From the NCBI RefSeq assembly GCF_022180365.1, contig NZ_BQKV01000029.1, forward strand, positions 1 to 64,000: a DNA stretch of 64,000 bases, given 5' to 3'. Origin of the DNA: Faecalibacterium gallinarum (lineage in GTDB: Bacteria > Bacillota > Clostridia > Oscillospirales > Ruminococcaceae). The position numbers and the translations under genes were made by a program. The notes under the pieces are model-generated. The model was not told the origin of the DNA and made no database searches. It saw only the letters and a list, made by a program, of their open reading frames with translations. Positions within the stretch are counted from its first letter, which is position 1, and every line of letters begins with the position of its first letter. This document shows positions 35,183 through 43,534 of the stretch, in pieces.

Positions 35183-35221
35183 AAAAATGCCAGCTGATCT
35201 TAAGGACCAACTGGCATTTTT
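35183..35221 (-). terminator. Terminator of the bcr operon
   Basis: A stem aaaaatgccag / ctggcattttt with T-run on either strand, located 26 bp after the uppP stop at 35247. Confidence 0.85.
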
Positions 35222-35246
35222 ATTCGCGCACAAAGAAAACGCATTA

Positions 35247-36074
35247 TTAAGATTTTATAAGTACAACAAGTATACCAAGCACAATTCGATACCAACCAAA
35301 CACCTTAAAATCATGTTTTTTGATAAAGTTCATTAGGAATTTAATTACTAAGACAGATACCGCAAATGCCACAGCCATACCGAGAACAAGAGCGAGCAGT
35401 TCTGCACTTGTAAATTCAAACCCGAATTTTAACAGCTTAAAAGCACTTGCTCCAAGCATAGTAGGTACTGCGAGGAAAAAAGTAAACTCTGCTGCTGCCA
35501 CTCGTGAAACTCCTATGAGTAAAGCACCTATAATCGTTGCTCCCGACCGTGATGTGCCGGGTATAAGTGATAACACTTGAAATGCCCCTATCAAGATTGC
35601 TGTTTTATAGCTGATGTCAGAAAGTGCCATAGTAGTAGGAGTACGCTTTTTATTCCAATTTTCTATGAGAATGAATAACAAACCATAAAAGATTAACATG
35701 ATTGAAATCACAATGGGGGTTTGGAGGTAAGCATCCAAATAATCATCAAATAGAATCCCCATAATAGCTGACGGTACACAAGCTACCGCAACCTTGAACC
35801 ACAACGAGAAAGTATCCTTTTTAACAATTGACTGTGCTTTGTTCTTAAATTGAAAGGGAAACATCTTGTTCCAAAACATTACAACCACTGCGAGTATAGC
35901 TCCAAGTTGAATAACAACAAAAAACATTTCTTTAAATGCTTCGCTCATATTAAGTGTGATAAATTCGTCCACAAGAATCATATGTCCTGTGCTGCTGATA
36001 GGTAGCCACTCAGTAATACCCTCAACAATTCCAAGAAAAATAACTTTTAAAATTTCTATAAAATCAAGTACCAT
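35247..36074 (-). CDS. uppP: Undecaprenyl-diphosphatase, bacitracin resistance (BcrD/UppP)
   Basis: A 275-residue membrane phosphatase that recycles undecaprenyl pyrophosphate, the target of bacitracin. About eight membrane helices are seen. Signature motifs are [20 protein letters not shown] (conserved E and SSTGH) and [10 protein letters not shown] (catalytic Arg region). It is last in the bcrA-bcrB-uppP operon and overlaps the bcrB stop by 1 nt. In the enterococcal bcrABD operon the third gene is this same type. AT-rich like the rest of the module. Confidence 0.93.
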   Translation of the reverse strand: MVLDFIEILKVIFLGIVEGITEWLPISSTGHMILVDEFITLNMSEAFKEMFFVVIQLGAILAVVVMFWNKMFPFQFKNKAQSIVKKDTFSLWFKVAVACVPSAIMGILFDDYLDAYLQTPIVISIMLIFYGLLFILIENWNKKRTPTTMALSDISYKTAILIGAFQVLSLIPGTSRSGATIIGALLIGVSRVAAAEFTFFLAVPTMLGASAFKLLKFGFEFTSAELLALVLGMAVAFAVSVLVIKFLMNFIKKHDFKVFGWYRIVLGILVVLIKS

Positions 36075-36823
36075 TATTTCAAATCCTCCTTTTTAAAATG
36101 ATGAAAGGTCATAAGAAAACCAACTGCTGATACAAGAATAATAATAGATACAGACAGCAGTGTAGGATAGCCGGTACTCTGAAGTTTACCCTGCACCAAG
36201 AAATAGGTGGCTGTCCACGGATACAACGCTCCCCATTCTTGATTTGAAAGTGCGGCACTTCCCATGACAATCACGGCAGAGCCAATCATCGGGGCGACAA
36301 ATCCTTTTGTTTTCATAGCAACAAACACAAAAGGAGAAACTGTTAAAAACATCAGGATACTGCCAAACAAAAACTTGGGGAGCCATACTATTGCCACTAG
36401 TAAGCTATATCCCTCCAATGTAAAGACAGCGTCATATAGCCCACAAACGATAAATATACCTGCCCATGTTACAAGGGTTAGCATAACAATCCAAAGAAGC
36501 AGGGTGCAAAATTTTCCAATTAATAGTTTTGTCCTTGAAATGGGTATGGGCAATATGGTTTTGAGGGTGCTTTCTGTGTACTCTCTGCTAAACAAGTAAG
36601 CTGCAATTGCCACATATATCATAATGTTTACCAGCAGCATGATATACAGTACACTGTCGCTGTATATGTCAGACAAGGTAAAGATAATCTCCGGCTTATC
36701 AAAATGTGTTTGCAAGGCTTCTATTAACATCAAAAGTGGGGTAGATAATACCCCTGCCACACTAATTAGCACCATTTTTGAACGCTTTAGTTTTAATAAT
36801 TCACAAGAAATAAGATTAAGCAA
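36074..36823 (-). CDS. bcrB: ABC transporter permease, bacitracin resistance (BcrB)
   Basis: A 249-residue ABC-2 type permease with six hydrophobic segments. [14 protein letters not shown] begins the protein, as in many antimicrobial-peptide exporters. TTG 36823 is the preferred start, six bases after GGAGGTG, overlapping the bcrA end by 8 bp; GTG 36838 is possible. With BcrA it forms the exporter that removes bacitracin from the membrane. Confidence 0.85.
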   Translation of the reverse strand: MLNLISCELLKLKRSKMVLISVAGVLSTPLLMLIEALQTHFDKPEIIFTLSDIYSDSVLYIMLLVNIMIYVAIAAYLFSREYTESTLKTILPIPISRTKLLIGKFCTLLLWIVMLTLVTWAGIFIVCGLYDAVFTLEGYSLLVAIVWLPKFLFGSILMFLTVSPFVFVAMKTKGFVAPMIGSAVIVMGSAALSNQEWGALYPWTATYFLVQGKLQSTGYPTLLSVSIIILVSAVGFLMTFHHFKKEDLK

Positions 36824-37733
36824 TACCGCCACCTCCAATCAGTTTAGAAAAGTAGTCCTCTAAGTTTTCCTCACTATCATTTATCCTTGTCACGAGCAGT
36901 CCATTTCGTGCAAATTCTCGATTGATTTCTCCAACACTTTGGCTAAAGTCATAAATTCTCACCGTACCGTCCTGCACTGTAAAATCCGTCATGTGGTAGT
37001 GGTTTTCTAAAATCTTTCCGGCTATCTCACTGTCAGATAAATCAAATTGAATGTATTTTCGATTCCTTTTGTGAAGCTCGGATATATTCACTTCCTCTAC
37101 TAAATGCCCCTCGTGCATAACGCCGATAATATCTGCTATCTGTTCAATCTCGCTTAAAACATGGCTTGAGATAAAAATGGTAATGCCATGATTGTGACTA
37201 AGTTCAGATAAAAATGAGCGTATTTCAACTATTCCAATGGGGTCAAGTCCGTTAATCGGTTCGTCAAGTATTAAAAGCTCCGGCTCGTGCATAATGGCGG
37301 CGGCAATACCAAGCCGTTGCTTCATTCCGAGGGAATAATCGGAAAAGACTTTTCTTTTCTCCTTATGCAGCCCCACAACTTCAAGAGCTTTTTCTACTCC
37401 ACTTTTAGATACTCCCCCTCGCAGTTTAGCGAGAATTTGCAAATTCTCATACCCTGTTAAATTACTGTAAAATCCCGGTGTTTCGATAATAGAGCCTACT
37501 TTGCTATAAAGGGTATGGATATTTTCCTTATAGTTTGTGCCAAACAAGCGTACCGTTCCCTCCGTTGGGAAAGCAAGCTGCAACATCATTTTCATTGCTG
37601 TGGTTTTGCCTGCTCCGTTTCTGCCGAGCAAACCATAAATTTTGCCCTTTGGCACATGAAGATTTACCTTATCGACAACGGTGGCTGTTCCGTATCGCTT
37701 CGTAAGATTTTCTGTTTCAATGATATAATCCAT
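36816..37733 (-). CDS. bcrA: ABC transporter ATPase, bacitracin resistance (BcrA)
   Basis: A 305-residue ATPase. Walker [13 protein letters not shown], signature [12 protein letters not shown], Walker [14 protein letters not shown] and the H-loop [11 protein letters not shown] are intact. The C-terminal 90 residues are the accessory domain of the BcrA/DrrA type. The start is the ATG at 37733 (GGAAAGGAG upstream); the frame to 37844 runs into the operator and is rejected. Expression should depend on BcrR binding to two sites upstream. Confidence 0.92.
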   Translation of the reverse strand: MDYIIETENLTKRYGTATVVDKVNLHVPKGKIYGLLGRNGAGKTTAMKMMLQLAFPTEGTVRLFGTNYKENIHTLYSKVGSIIETPGFYSNLTGYENLQILAKLRGGVSKSGVEKALEVVGLHKEKRKVFSDYSLGMKQRLGIAAAIMHEPELLILDEPINGLDPIGIVEIRSFLSELSHNHGITIFISSHVLSEIEQIADIIGVMHEGHLVEEVNISELHKRNRKYIQFDLSDSEIAGKILENHYHMTDFTVQDGTVRIYDFSQSVGEINREFARNGLLVTRINDSEENLEDYFSKLIGGGGIA

Positions 37734-37837
37734 ATTTGATTCTCCTTTCCGTGGGTTGCTGTTCTTGTTTTCGCTGACCACAATCTTATTATCCACGAGT
37801 ATTGCATAGAAGCCAAGAAATCTACCGTCACAATGCC

Positions 37838-37884
37838 GACACAATAGATGTCAGCACGAAAAAAGCTCCGACACTTATCGTGTC
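37838..37884 (-). promoter_or_regulatory. Two BcrR operator sites, GACA-N7-TGTC
   Basis: Site 1 is GACA-CAATAGA-TGTC (37838-37852) and site 2 GACA-CTTATCG-TGTC (37870-37884), about three helix turns apart upstream of bcrA. This is the inverted repeat known to be bound by Enterococcus faecalis BcrR. The bcrA promoter should lie between 37838 and 37740 on the minus strand. Confidence 0.8.
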
Positions 37885-37893
37885 AGAGCCTAT
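37859..37893 (-). terminator. bcrR terminator coinciding with operator site 2
   Basis: On the minus strand GGCTCTGACACG / CGTGTCGGAGC-like arms form a stem followed by TTTTTT, 20 bp after the bcrR stop. Its arms contain the second GACA-N7-TGTC site. Confidence 0.7.
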
Positions 37894-37913
37894 TTTAAAG
37901 GGTTTATGGCATT

Positions 37914-38528
37914 TTACTTTGTTTGGGTTTGCTTTATCCAGACAAATATTTTAGCAACAAATAGCAGAAACATAAGGGCGGTTACATAGGGTTGTCTTGC
38001 CGCAGCGAAGAAGCAGATAAAAAGCGTACTCAGCACGAGAGAGCATTTTGTGATTATGTTGCTCCATGATTCCTTTTCAAAACAAACACACATCAGTTTC
38101 GCTATCCCAAGTGCAATCAAAACAATAAAAACAATCCAATAGATTGCAAGATATATTGGGGTAGTGTCTGTAAATGAAAGTAGATTGACAGAATAAATAT
38201 ATCCGTCAACAAGGTTACCATACAACGGCAAAAGTATAAAAGTAACCGCCATCATATCTAATATTCCATAAATGAAACTGTAAATTTTTTTCAAGTTGGA
38301 ACGATTTTCAGTTTCGGCAAGTGTAATCAGTTCTTCGCCCGATAGCAGTTCATCTATGGTCACAGAAAAGAATTTAGAAATACACTTGAGCGACTCAATG
38401 TTAGGGTAACCCTTGCCGCTTTCCCATTTTGAAATGGCTGTTCTTGATACATATAATTGCTCCGCAAGTTGTTCCTGCGTTAAGTTCTTTCCAGTCCTAA
38501 GCTGTTGTAGCTTTTCATTAAATTCCAT
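37914..38528 (-). CDS. bcrR: BcrR-type membrane-bound bacitracin sensor/regulator
   Basis: A 204-residue one-component regulator. It has an N-terminal HTH_3 (about 6-62: LRTGKNLTQEQLAEQLYVSR, SKWESGKGYPN) and a C-terminal part with four membrane helices (about 80-205). Length and layout equal those of enterococcal BcrR, which senses bacitracin in the membrane and activates bcrABD. The two matching operators upstream of bcrA support the assignment. Its start overlaps the preceding small gene by 11 bp. Confidence 0.88.
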   Translation of the reverse strand: MEFNEKLQQLRTGKNLTQEQLAEQLYVSRTAISKWESGKGYPNIESLKCISKFFSVTIDELLSGEELITLAETENRSNLKKIYSFIYGILDMMAVTFILLPLYGNLVDGYIYSVNLLSFTDTTPIYLAIYWIVFIVLIALGIAKLMCVCFEKESWSNIITKCSLVLSTLFICFFAAARQPYVTALMFLLFVAKIFVWIKQTQTK

Positions 38529-38715
38529 GATTCTCCTCCTGTTTGTTCCTTGTTTTCATACGTCCATCAACGGGTTTTTCTGCATCTTTTGGTATCATCC
38601 ATGCACGACCAAATTTTTCAGTTCCGTCAATGCGATTTTCCTCACATAATTTTTGTATCCGTCTTTCCGATATGCCCCATTTTTCAGAAGCGGCTTTCAC
38701 AGAAATGTAATTCAT
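38518..38715 (-). CDS. Small helix-turn-helix protein upstream of bcrR
   Basis: A 65-residue protein, ISVKAASEKWGISERRIQKL followed by IDGTEKFGRAWMIPKDAEKP, a typical excisionase-like winged HTH found in front of cargo regulators. The start is the ATG at 38715 after GAAAGGAAG; a longer frame to 38889 crosses the promoter. The stop overlaps the bcrR start. It may regulate the module. Confidence 0.75.
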   Translation of the reverse strand: MNYISVKAASEKWGISERRIQKLCEENRIDGTEKFGRAWMIPKDAEKPVDGRMKTRNKQEENHGI

Positions 38716-38739
38716 AATATCAACTTCCTTTCGCAAAGA

Positions 38740-38778
38740 GTATATAATTATTATATACGGAATGACGAATAATAGCAA
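38740..38778 (-). promoter_or_regulatory. Promoter/operator of the bcrR transcript
   Basis: Minus strand: -35 TTGCTA (38778-38773), 17-bp spacer, -10 TATAAT (38755-38750). A near-perfect palindrome GTATATAATTATTATATAC (38740-38758) covers the -10. The divergent XRE gene at 38881 makes that protein a candidate binder. Confidence 0.6.
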
Positions 38779-38880
38779 GTTTCTCTCCACTAATACGAAA
38801 TTATACACTACTAAACATAAAATCATACTTCGTTCAAATATCATCACCCGAAATGTACAATGATATAGGATGATATTAAA

Positions 38881-39234
38881 ATGTACCAAGATGAAAGAAA
38901 ACTTGATTTTAAGCCGTTAGGTATAGCGATAAAAAAAGCTCGGGAAGCAAAAGGGTGGACACAGGAATATCTTGCCCAACTGGTAGACCTTACGCCACGC
39001 TCTATTATGTATATAGAGAACAGGGGGCAGCACCCAAGGCTTAACAAATTTTATCTCATTACTACCTTGCTTGACATCTCTGTAGACCAGTTCTTTTTTC
39101 CATGCAATGAAGATGGCGACAACAATCGCCGCAAACAAGTTGATGTACTGTTGAATGATATGGAAGAAAAGGAGCTTATCGTGATGGAAGCTACGGCTCA
39201 AGGCTTGAAAAAGGCAAGAGAAACTGCGGAATAA
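38881..39234 (+). CDS. XRE-family regulator
   Basis: A 117-residue protein with an HTH_3 at about residues 15-70 (AIKKAREAKGWTQEYLAQLVDL, PRSIMYIENRGQHP). The C-terminus is helical. It is transcribed divergently from the HTH-bcrR-bcrABD genes and has GGATGAT before the ATG. AT-rich. It may be part of the resistance module or an ICE regulator. Confidence 0.8.
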   Translation: MYQDERKLDFKPLGIAIKKAREAKGWTQEYLAQLVDLTPRSIMYIENRGQHPRLNKFYLITTLLDISVDQFFFPCNEDGDNNRRKQVDVLLNDMEEKELIVMEATAQGLKKARETAE

Positions 39235-39266
39235 TTAACGCTGTTTTCGTAAGCCAAGCCAACTGA

Positions 39267-39303
39267 AAAAAGTGCGACACCTACACAGGCTATCGCACTT
39301 TTT
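39267..39303. terminator. Terminator between convergent genes
   Basis: A stem aaaagtgcga / tcgcactttt with flanking A- and T-runs lies between the XRE gene stop and the convergent small gene at 39315. Confidence 0.8.
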
Positions 39304-39314
39304 AGGTTATTTTT

Positions 39315-39611
39315 TTATTCTCCACACAAATCATAAAGCTGTTCACATCGGTTTTGAATATCTAAGATTTCTGTTTCGGTTAAACTCCTGCGGTTATGAG
39401 TAAGTTGTTGCTCTAAAAAATCACGATAGCCATCAAGTAAGGCATCCCGTAAAAGCTCGGGGGCTTTGCAATGTTCCACACCAAACCATTGCTCATCTTT
39501 TTCATCCCAAATCATAACGGTGTATCCTCGCTTAGTGTTCACCACCTCCAAAACACTATCTTTATTTAGGTAATCGTTGAATACTTCTAAAACCTTTTCA
39601 AAGGTCATCAT
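39315..39611 (-). CDS. Conserved small ICE protein (paralogue of 43531-43836)
   Basis: A 98-residue protein starting MMTFEKVLEVFNDYLNKD, with RGYTVMIWDE and PELLRDALLDGYRDFLEQQL. It is clearly related to the protein at 43531-43836 (MLTFENVLEIFHEYL, RGYVRLTWN, PEELFDLLLTDYQDF). Family function is unknown. It is AT-rich, unlike its GC-rich paralogue, so the two copies arrived separately. Confidence 0.75.
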   Translation of the reverse strand: MMTFEKVLEVFNDYLNKDSVLEVVNTKRGYTVMIWDEKDEQWFGVEHCKAPELLRDALLDGYRDFLEQQLTHNRRSLTETEILDIQNRCEQLYDLCGE

Positions 39612-39661
39612 TTTATCAGCCCTTTCATATTTTAGGTGCTTATATGTAAGTAGTTTATATA

Positions 39662-39862
39662 CTTATTACGACTATGATAATAAAAGTAAATCATCGTGTA
39701 AAGGATACGGATATTGTTTGCGAACAAAAGTGGCAAGCAATGCCCCAGGATAGCCACGGCTCCCTAGCGCTGCTTGTTGAGGGATACCCCCAAGCCCCCT
39801 TTGAACGCAGAATTTCATTCTGCGGCTGCGCGTTCTAACGAACGCTTTTGACCATGACCAGC
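39662..39862. other. Possible oriT region of the ICE, next to the relaxase
   Basis: No gene is seen between 39612 and 39862. The stretch has GGGATACCCCCAAGCCCCC (39781-39799), an 8-bp perfect hairpin cgcagaat-ttc-attctgcg (39806-39824) and further short repeats (cgcgttct/aacgaacgc; ccagctcatcgctgg). Position beside the relaxase and repeat content fit an origin of transfer, but no nick site is certain. Confidence 0.4.
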
Positions 39863-41275
39863 TCATCGCTGGCCGTGGTCTTTTTCTTTCTGTTGCGGCT
39901 CGGTCTGCTCCATCGCCAGGACCCGATCCACGTTATTCTTGACCGTCAGCAGCTCCCGCATGGTGGCGCGGGCCTGCCGGTACTCACCGTAAGCCTTTTT
40001 CTTGTCCGCCAGTAGCTGGGCGTACTCGGTCTGAAGCTCCTTGATGGTGGGCAGCTTCTTCACATTCAGCTCGTTGAAGGCTTCCTTGGCGGCCTGGTGC
40101 AGCAAGATTTCCTCCTCATGCTCCTGCCGGAATTTCTTTGAATACCCGGCCTTGCGGTAGGCCACATAGGTCTCGCGGGTCTTGGCGTAGTTGACGATGT
40201 GGGTGCGCAGCACGGCAATCTCGGCCATGCGCTTCTCAGCGGCCTTGATCTGATCGGACAGCGCATTATAGCGGGCCGTCGCCTCTGCTGTTTTGGTTTC
40301 CAAATCGGCATAATCCAGCAGCCCATGTTCGGACAGGTAGTTGAGGGTCTGTGCCATCTGCTTGAGGTTGAACACCTTGGCCCAGCGGGCGTACCCGGCA
40401 CCTTTTCCGGCCTGGAGTTTTGCCTGGATGTCCACCAGCAGATTGACCTTCGGCGGAGCGGCCTGCGGGACGGCTTGCTTGCGGGGCATATGTTCTTTCT
40501 GGCCGGAGAGGACCGCCAACAGATCGTCCAGCGTGTAGCCGTCCCCCAGCCGGTCAAAGCGGACATTGTTGCCCCAGCCCTCCGCGCCGATGGAGATGTT
40601 TTTTCCGCGCCGGTGAACGGTGAAGCCGTCCTGTTCCAACAGGCGCAGCAGCTCCTCCAGGCTGGCCGGTTTCTGCGCCAGTGCCCGGTCAATGGCCTGA
40701 CGCAGCTGCTCCTTGTGGGAGGGCTTCGCCGCGTCACCCAGCCACTTGTTGTAGCTCTGGCCGCGCCGCTTGGGAGCCTCCACAATGGAGTAACCGTTCT
40801 CAACGCAGATGGTATCGCTCAGACGGTGGACGGCGCGGGTGCTGCCCCAAAAGTTGCGGAACTTGCGGTCACACTCCAGCGTGGTGGAGTTCCATATAAT
40901 ATGGTTGTGGACGTGAGCCTTGTCAATGTGGGTGCAGACGATGAAAGCGTGCTTGTCCTTGGTAAATCGCCGGGCCAGCTCTACGCCCAACCGGTTGGCT
41001 TCCTCCGGCGTGATCTCGCCCGGCACAAAGGACTGCCGCAGGTGGTAGGCAATCACATCGTCCGCACCGCGCACCCGGCCGGTGCGGGCGGCGTAGGTCT
41101 GCTTGTCCAGCAGGAACTGCGCATCGGCCACGCGGCTGTCACACTGGTAGCTGGTGATGAGCCTGCCGTGGTCGGTCTTTTCTGGATTTTTTACATAACC
41201 AATGATATCGCTGATCGCCTTGCCGACCGTGCGGCCCTTGCCGGTGTGCAGCGGTATAATGCGGGTGGTGGCCAT
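39863..41275 (-). CDS. MobP-type relaxase/mobilization nuclease of the ICE
   Basis: A 470-residue relaxase that would nick oriT and lead the ICE strand through the secretion channel. The histidine motif HIDKAHVHNHIIWN (HxDxxHxHN) lies at about 115-128; the N-terminal region is IIPLHTGKGRTVGKAISDIIGYV. The C-terminal half is a long coiled coil. The start is the ATG at 41275 (AAAGGAGGCGG upstream), not 41329. GC-rich like the transfer operon. The family is Relaxase/VirD2-like of Tn1549 type. Confidence 0.92.
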   Translation of the reverse strand: MATTRIIPLHTGKGRTVGKAISDIIGYVKNPEKTDHGRLITSYQCDSRVADAQFLLDKQTYAARTGRVRGADDVIAYHLRQSFVPGEITPEEANRLGVELARRFTKDKHAFIVCTHIDKAHVHNHIIWNSTTLECDRKFRNFWGSTRAVHRLSDTICVENGYSIVEAPKRRGQSYNKWLGDAAKPSHKEQLRQAIDRALAQKPASLEELLRLLEQDGFTVHRRGKNISIGAEGWGNNVRFDRLGDGYTLDDLLAVLSGQKEHMPRKQAVPQAAPPKVNLLVDIQAKLQAGKGAGYARWAKVFNLKQMAQTLNYLSEHGLLDYADLETKTAEATARYNALSDQIKAAEKRMAEIAVLRTHIVNYAKTRETYVAYRKAGYSKKFRQEHEEEILLHQAAKEAFNELNVKKLPTIKELQTEYAQLLADKKKAYGEYRQARATMRELLTVKNNVDRVLAMEQTEPQQKEKDHGQR

Positions 41276-41333
41276 GTGGGGTCCGCCTCCTTTCCAAAAA
41301 ATAAGCGGCCTGCTTATCACAGACCGCATCGGT

Positions 41334-41684
41334 TTACTCTATATCAGTTTCCTCGTCCATATAAAAATCGAAATCTTCCTCAAAGTCATCTTCCAATTCA
41401 TCCAGTTCTATCCTGGGCGGGAACCGCATTTCATATTGTTCCGTCGCCAAGGTCCGCACGGCATCCCGCCGGTCTTTCATCCGTTTCTTCAACCACGAAA
41501 GCTGTTCTTTGGATAATCGCCAGGGAAGGTTGACCAGCCGGGTAAGTGCCATTTCTTCCGCCTGCTTTTCTGGCGGGAGGGCGGCGCAGGTTTTACAAAT
41601 GTGCGCGGCGTGACCCTTGCCGGAAAACTTTTCGTTTGCCTTATACTCGCCACAGACCTTGCAGTAGTGTCCACGCTTTTTCAT
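41334..41684 (-). CDS. Small zinc-ribbon protein
   Basis: A 116-residue protein. The N-terminal four-cysteine cluster is YCKVCGEYKANEKFSGKGHA followed by HICKTC, probably binding zinc. The C-terminus is very acidic. The ATG at 41684 overlaps the abiEii stop (ATGA). Its function is unknown; it is conserved beside relaxases in this ICE type by my recollection. Confidence 0.7.
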   Translation of the reverse strand: MKKRGHYCKVCGEYKANEKFSGKGHAAHICKTCAALPPEKQAEEMALTRLVNLPWRLSKEQLSWLKKRMKDRRDAVRTLATEQYEMRFPPRIELDELEDDFEEDFDFYMDEETDIE

Positions 41685-42529
41685 GCCGTGCCCTCGCAAC
41701 GAGCGAACAGCTGACGGACCGCAGCCATGACCGTATTCCAGCCAAGGTCGGACGCATAGGAAAACTTTTTCTGATAGGCCACCCACAGGTCCTGCATGAC
41801 CGGGCTGGCCTCCACTTCATCAAAGACTTCGGCGGCCTCGGCCAGATGGCGCTCGGTGCCGCGCTTGTGGGCTGTCGCCAGAAGCGCGTCATGGAGAACG
41901 TGCGGGTCCAGAGTGCTGCCATAGAGTTGTTGCAGGATGGCGATGTCGTAAAAATCTCTCATACGGGTGTTGGTCGTGGTCCGGGTGATGATGGTTTCCA
42001 GCTTTTCGGCCAGCACGGTCTCCAGGTTATAGGCCCAAACGTCGATGGAACGGTCCTCCAGCATGAGCTTGAAGCTGTACCGCACCTCTTTAGGGGTGAT
42101 GGCGTCGCCGGTAGAAATGTCGATTTTCAGCGGGGTGCGCACCCCGTCAAAGAGCGTTGTCATCGTCACCCGAATGCCGGGATATTCCGCTTCATCCATG
42201 ATTTCCGAAATGCTTTTCACCTGGAAGGTAACGCCGTCGTCAATGGGAACGGCGATGATCTCGGCCATCATGTTCTCCACATCCTCCACGCTGACGTTGG
42301 CCCCCTTGACCGTTGCGTCCAGGTCCATCGTGGAGCGGGCGTCCAGACCGACCATCGCGGCCACCAGCATACCACCCTTGAGGATGAACTTGTCCCGGTA
42401 TGAGGAAAGAGAAATACGTTCAAGAAAACGCTCCATCATATAGTTGCGCATCAAAACCTGCGCATCCGCAGCATTTTTCTTTGACAGGTTACGGATCAAA
42501 TCTTTCAGCTGTCTGGCTGTCTTTATCAT
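41681..42529 (-). CDS. abiEii: AbiEii-type nucleotidyltransferase toxin
   Basis: A 282-residue nucleotidyltransferase of the AbiEii/AbiGii family. FILKGGMLVAAMVGLDARSTMDLDATV holds the KGG and the D-x-D metal site. Later conserved pieces are LKIDISTGDAITP and AEKLETIITRTTTNTRMRDFYDI. In type IV AbiE systems the toxin inhibits growth or aborts phage infection and the upstream AbiEi is the antitoxin. Overlaps abiEi by 4 bp. Also serves element maintenance. Confidence 0.9.
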   Translation of the reverse strand: MIKTARQLKDLIRNLSKKNAADAQVLMRNYMMERFLERISLSSYRDKFILKGGMLVAAMVGLDARSTMDLDATVKGANVSVEDVENMMAEIIAVPIDDGVTFQVKSISEIMDEAEYPGIRVTMTTLFDGVRTPLKIDISTGDAITPKEVRYSFKLMLEDRSIDVWAYNLETVLAEKLETIITRTTTNTRMRDFYDIAILQQLYGSTLDPHVLHDALLATAHKRGTERHLAEAAEVFDEVEASPVMQDLWVAYQKKFSYASDLGWNTVMAAVRQLFARCEGTA

Positions 42530-43128
42530 AGCAGTACCTCCAAATACTGGCGTAAAATCTTCTCGACCCGGAACAGCTTGGCATAGCGCACCAGCGTCCG
42601 CAGGTCCTTATCTTTCCGGCGAGCATACGCTTTCAAAGCGTCCTGGAATGTCTGCATCTCGATATGGCTCCGGCTGCGCAGCACATCGCAGATCGTCCGT
42701 TCCATATCATATACCGGCACATCGTGACCGAAGGGGGTCTGCGCGGTTGTCAGGCCGACCTCATGCAGCTCCGCCTTGATGGTAAAGACCTGAACGCCCT
42801 CGTCCTTGAGCCGGGTCGGATTGTAGCCCGTCTTGACCGTAATGGAATAGGCCAGCGGCTCCCGGTCGGTCAGGTCATGGAAAAACAGCGCCGTTTCATG
42901 GGAAAAAACTGCCTGCGGACAGCGAAGATGCAGCAGATACATGGCGTCCACCCAGGCGTCTTTGGAAAGATAAATCCCATGCGCCGCCTGTTCCAGCCCA
43001 CGAGACTGCACGAATTGATAAAAAACAGGTTTTGAGATCCCGGCCGCGAGGACCTGCCCGGTGCGCAGCATCCCATCCTGACGTTCCATCAGCTGGTCCA
43101 GCTGTTGAAATTGGCTCACGTTCTTCAC
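42526..43128 (-). CDS. abiEi: AbiEi-type antitoxin/transcriptional regulator
   Basis: A 200-residue protein with the AbiEi N-terminal winged-helix domain (GMLRTGQVLAAGISKPVFYQFVQSRGLEQAAHGIYL) and C-terminal antitoxin domain (PVYDMERTICDVLRSRSHIE, LVRYAKLFRVEKILRQYLEVLL). AbiEi proteins repress their own promoter; a palindrome over the -10 lies upstream. It is translationally coupled to the toxin. Confidence 0.9.
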   Translation of the reverse strand: MKNVSQFQQLDQLMERQDGMLRTGQVLAAGISKPVFYQFVQSRGLEQAAHGIYLSKDAWVDAMYLLHLRCPQAVFSHETALFFHDLTDREPLAYSITVKTGYNPTRLKDEGVQVFTIKAELHEVGLTTAQTPFGHDVPVYDMERTICDVLRSRSHIEMQTFQDALKAYARRKDKDLRTLVRYAKLFRVEKILRQYLEVLL

Positions 43129-43138
43129 CTTCCTTTCA

Positions 43139-43174
43139 TGCTAATATTATACGCAAAATTAGCACGAAAGTAAA
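43139..43174 (-). promoter_or_regulatory. abiE promoter with palindromic operator
   Basis: Minus strand: -35 TTTACT (43174-43169), 17-bp spacer, -10 TATAAT (43151-43146). An inverted repeat TGCTAAT / ATTAGCA (43139-43145, 43158-43164) brackets the -10, consistent with AbiEi autorepression. Confidence 0.7.
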
Positions 43175-43176
43175 GT

Positions 43177-43209
43177 CAAAAAATTGCCGGGCACTCACTC
43201 CCGGCAATT
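43177..43209 (-). terminator. Terminator of the CD1845-like gene pair
   Basis: A 10-bp perfect stem aattgccggg / cccggcaatt, loop CACTCACT, followed on the minus strand by TTTTTG. It is 14 bp after the stop at 43223. Confidence 0.85.
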
Positions 43210-43222
43210 CTTCGCTTCCTAT

Positions 43223-43534
43223 TCAGCCATACACCGCGTCCTGGATCGCATACCGCAGGTCCTGTACCTTGCCCACCAGCCAGACGGCGGCCATCGGCAG
43301 GCCCAGCGGGCTGACCAGGAAGGCGATCACCAGCAGGATTACGCCGTTTTGCGGCGAGTAGGTCACAAGCACCGCGATCCCCAGCAGCGCCACCACCGTG
43401 GAGACCAGGCCGAAGATGAAGCTGGACACATACAGCAGCCAGAAGCACAGCCAGGTGAACAGCGTCAGCGCCAGCACCACCGGCACGGCAAGGATTTTCA
43501 GCCCCAATTTCAAAATAAACAGCACCGCTCTCAT
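43223..43534 (-). CDS. CD1845-like membrane protein (ICE)
   Basis: A 103-residue, almost entirely hydrophobic protein with three membrane helices (about 3-25, 30-52, 55-85), and a C-terminal VGKVQDLRYAIQDAVYG. It resembles CD1845-family proteins of clostridial conjugative transposons. The ATG at 43534 overlaps the upstream stop by 4 bp (GGAGG upstream). The function is unknown, possibly membrane placement of the transfer machine. Confidence 0.75.
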   Translation of the reverse strand: MRAVLFILKLGLKILAVPVVLALTLFTWLCFWLLYVSSFIFGLVSTVVALLGIAVLVTYSPQNGVILLVIAFLVSPLGLPMAAVWLVGKVQDLRYAIQDAVYG

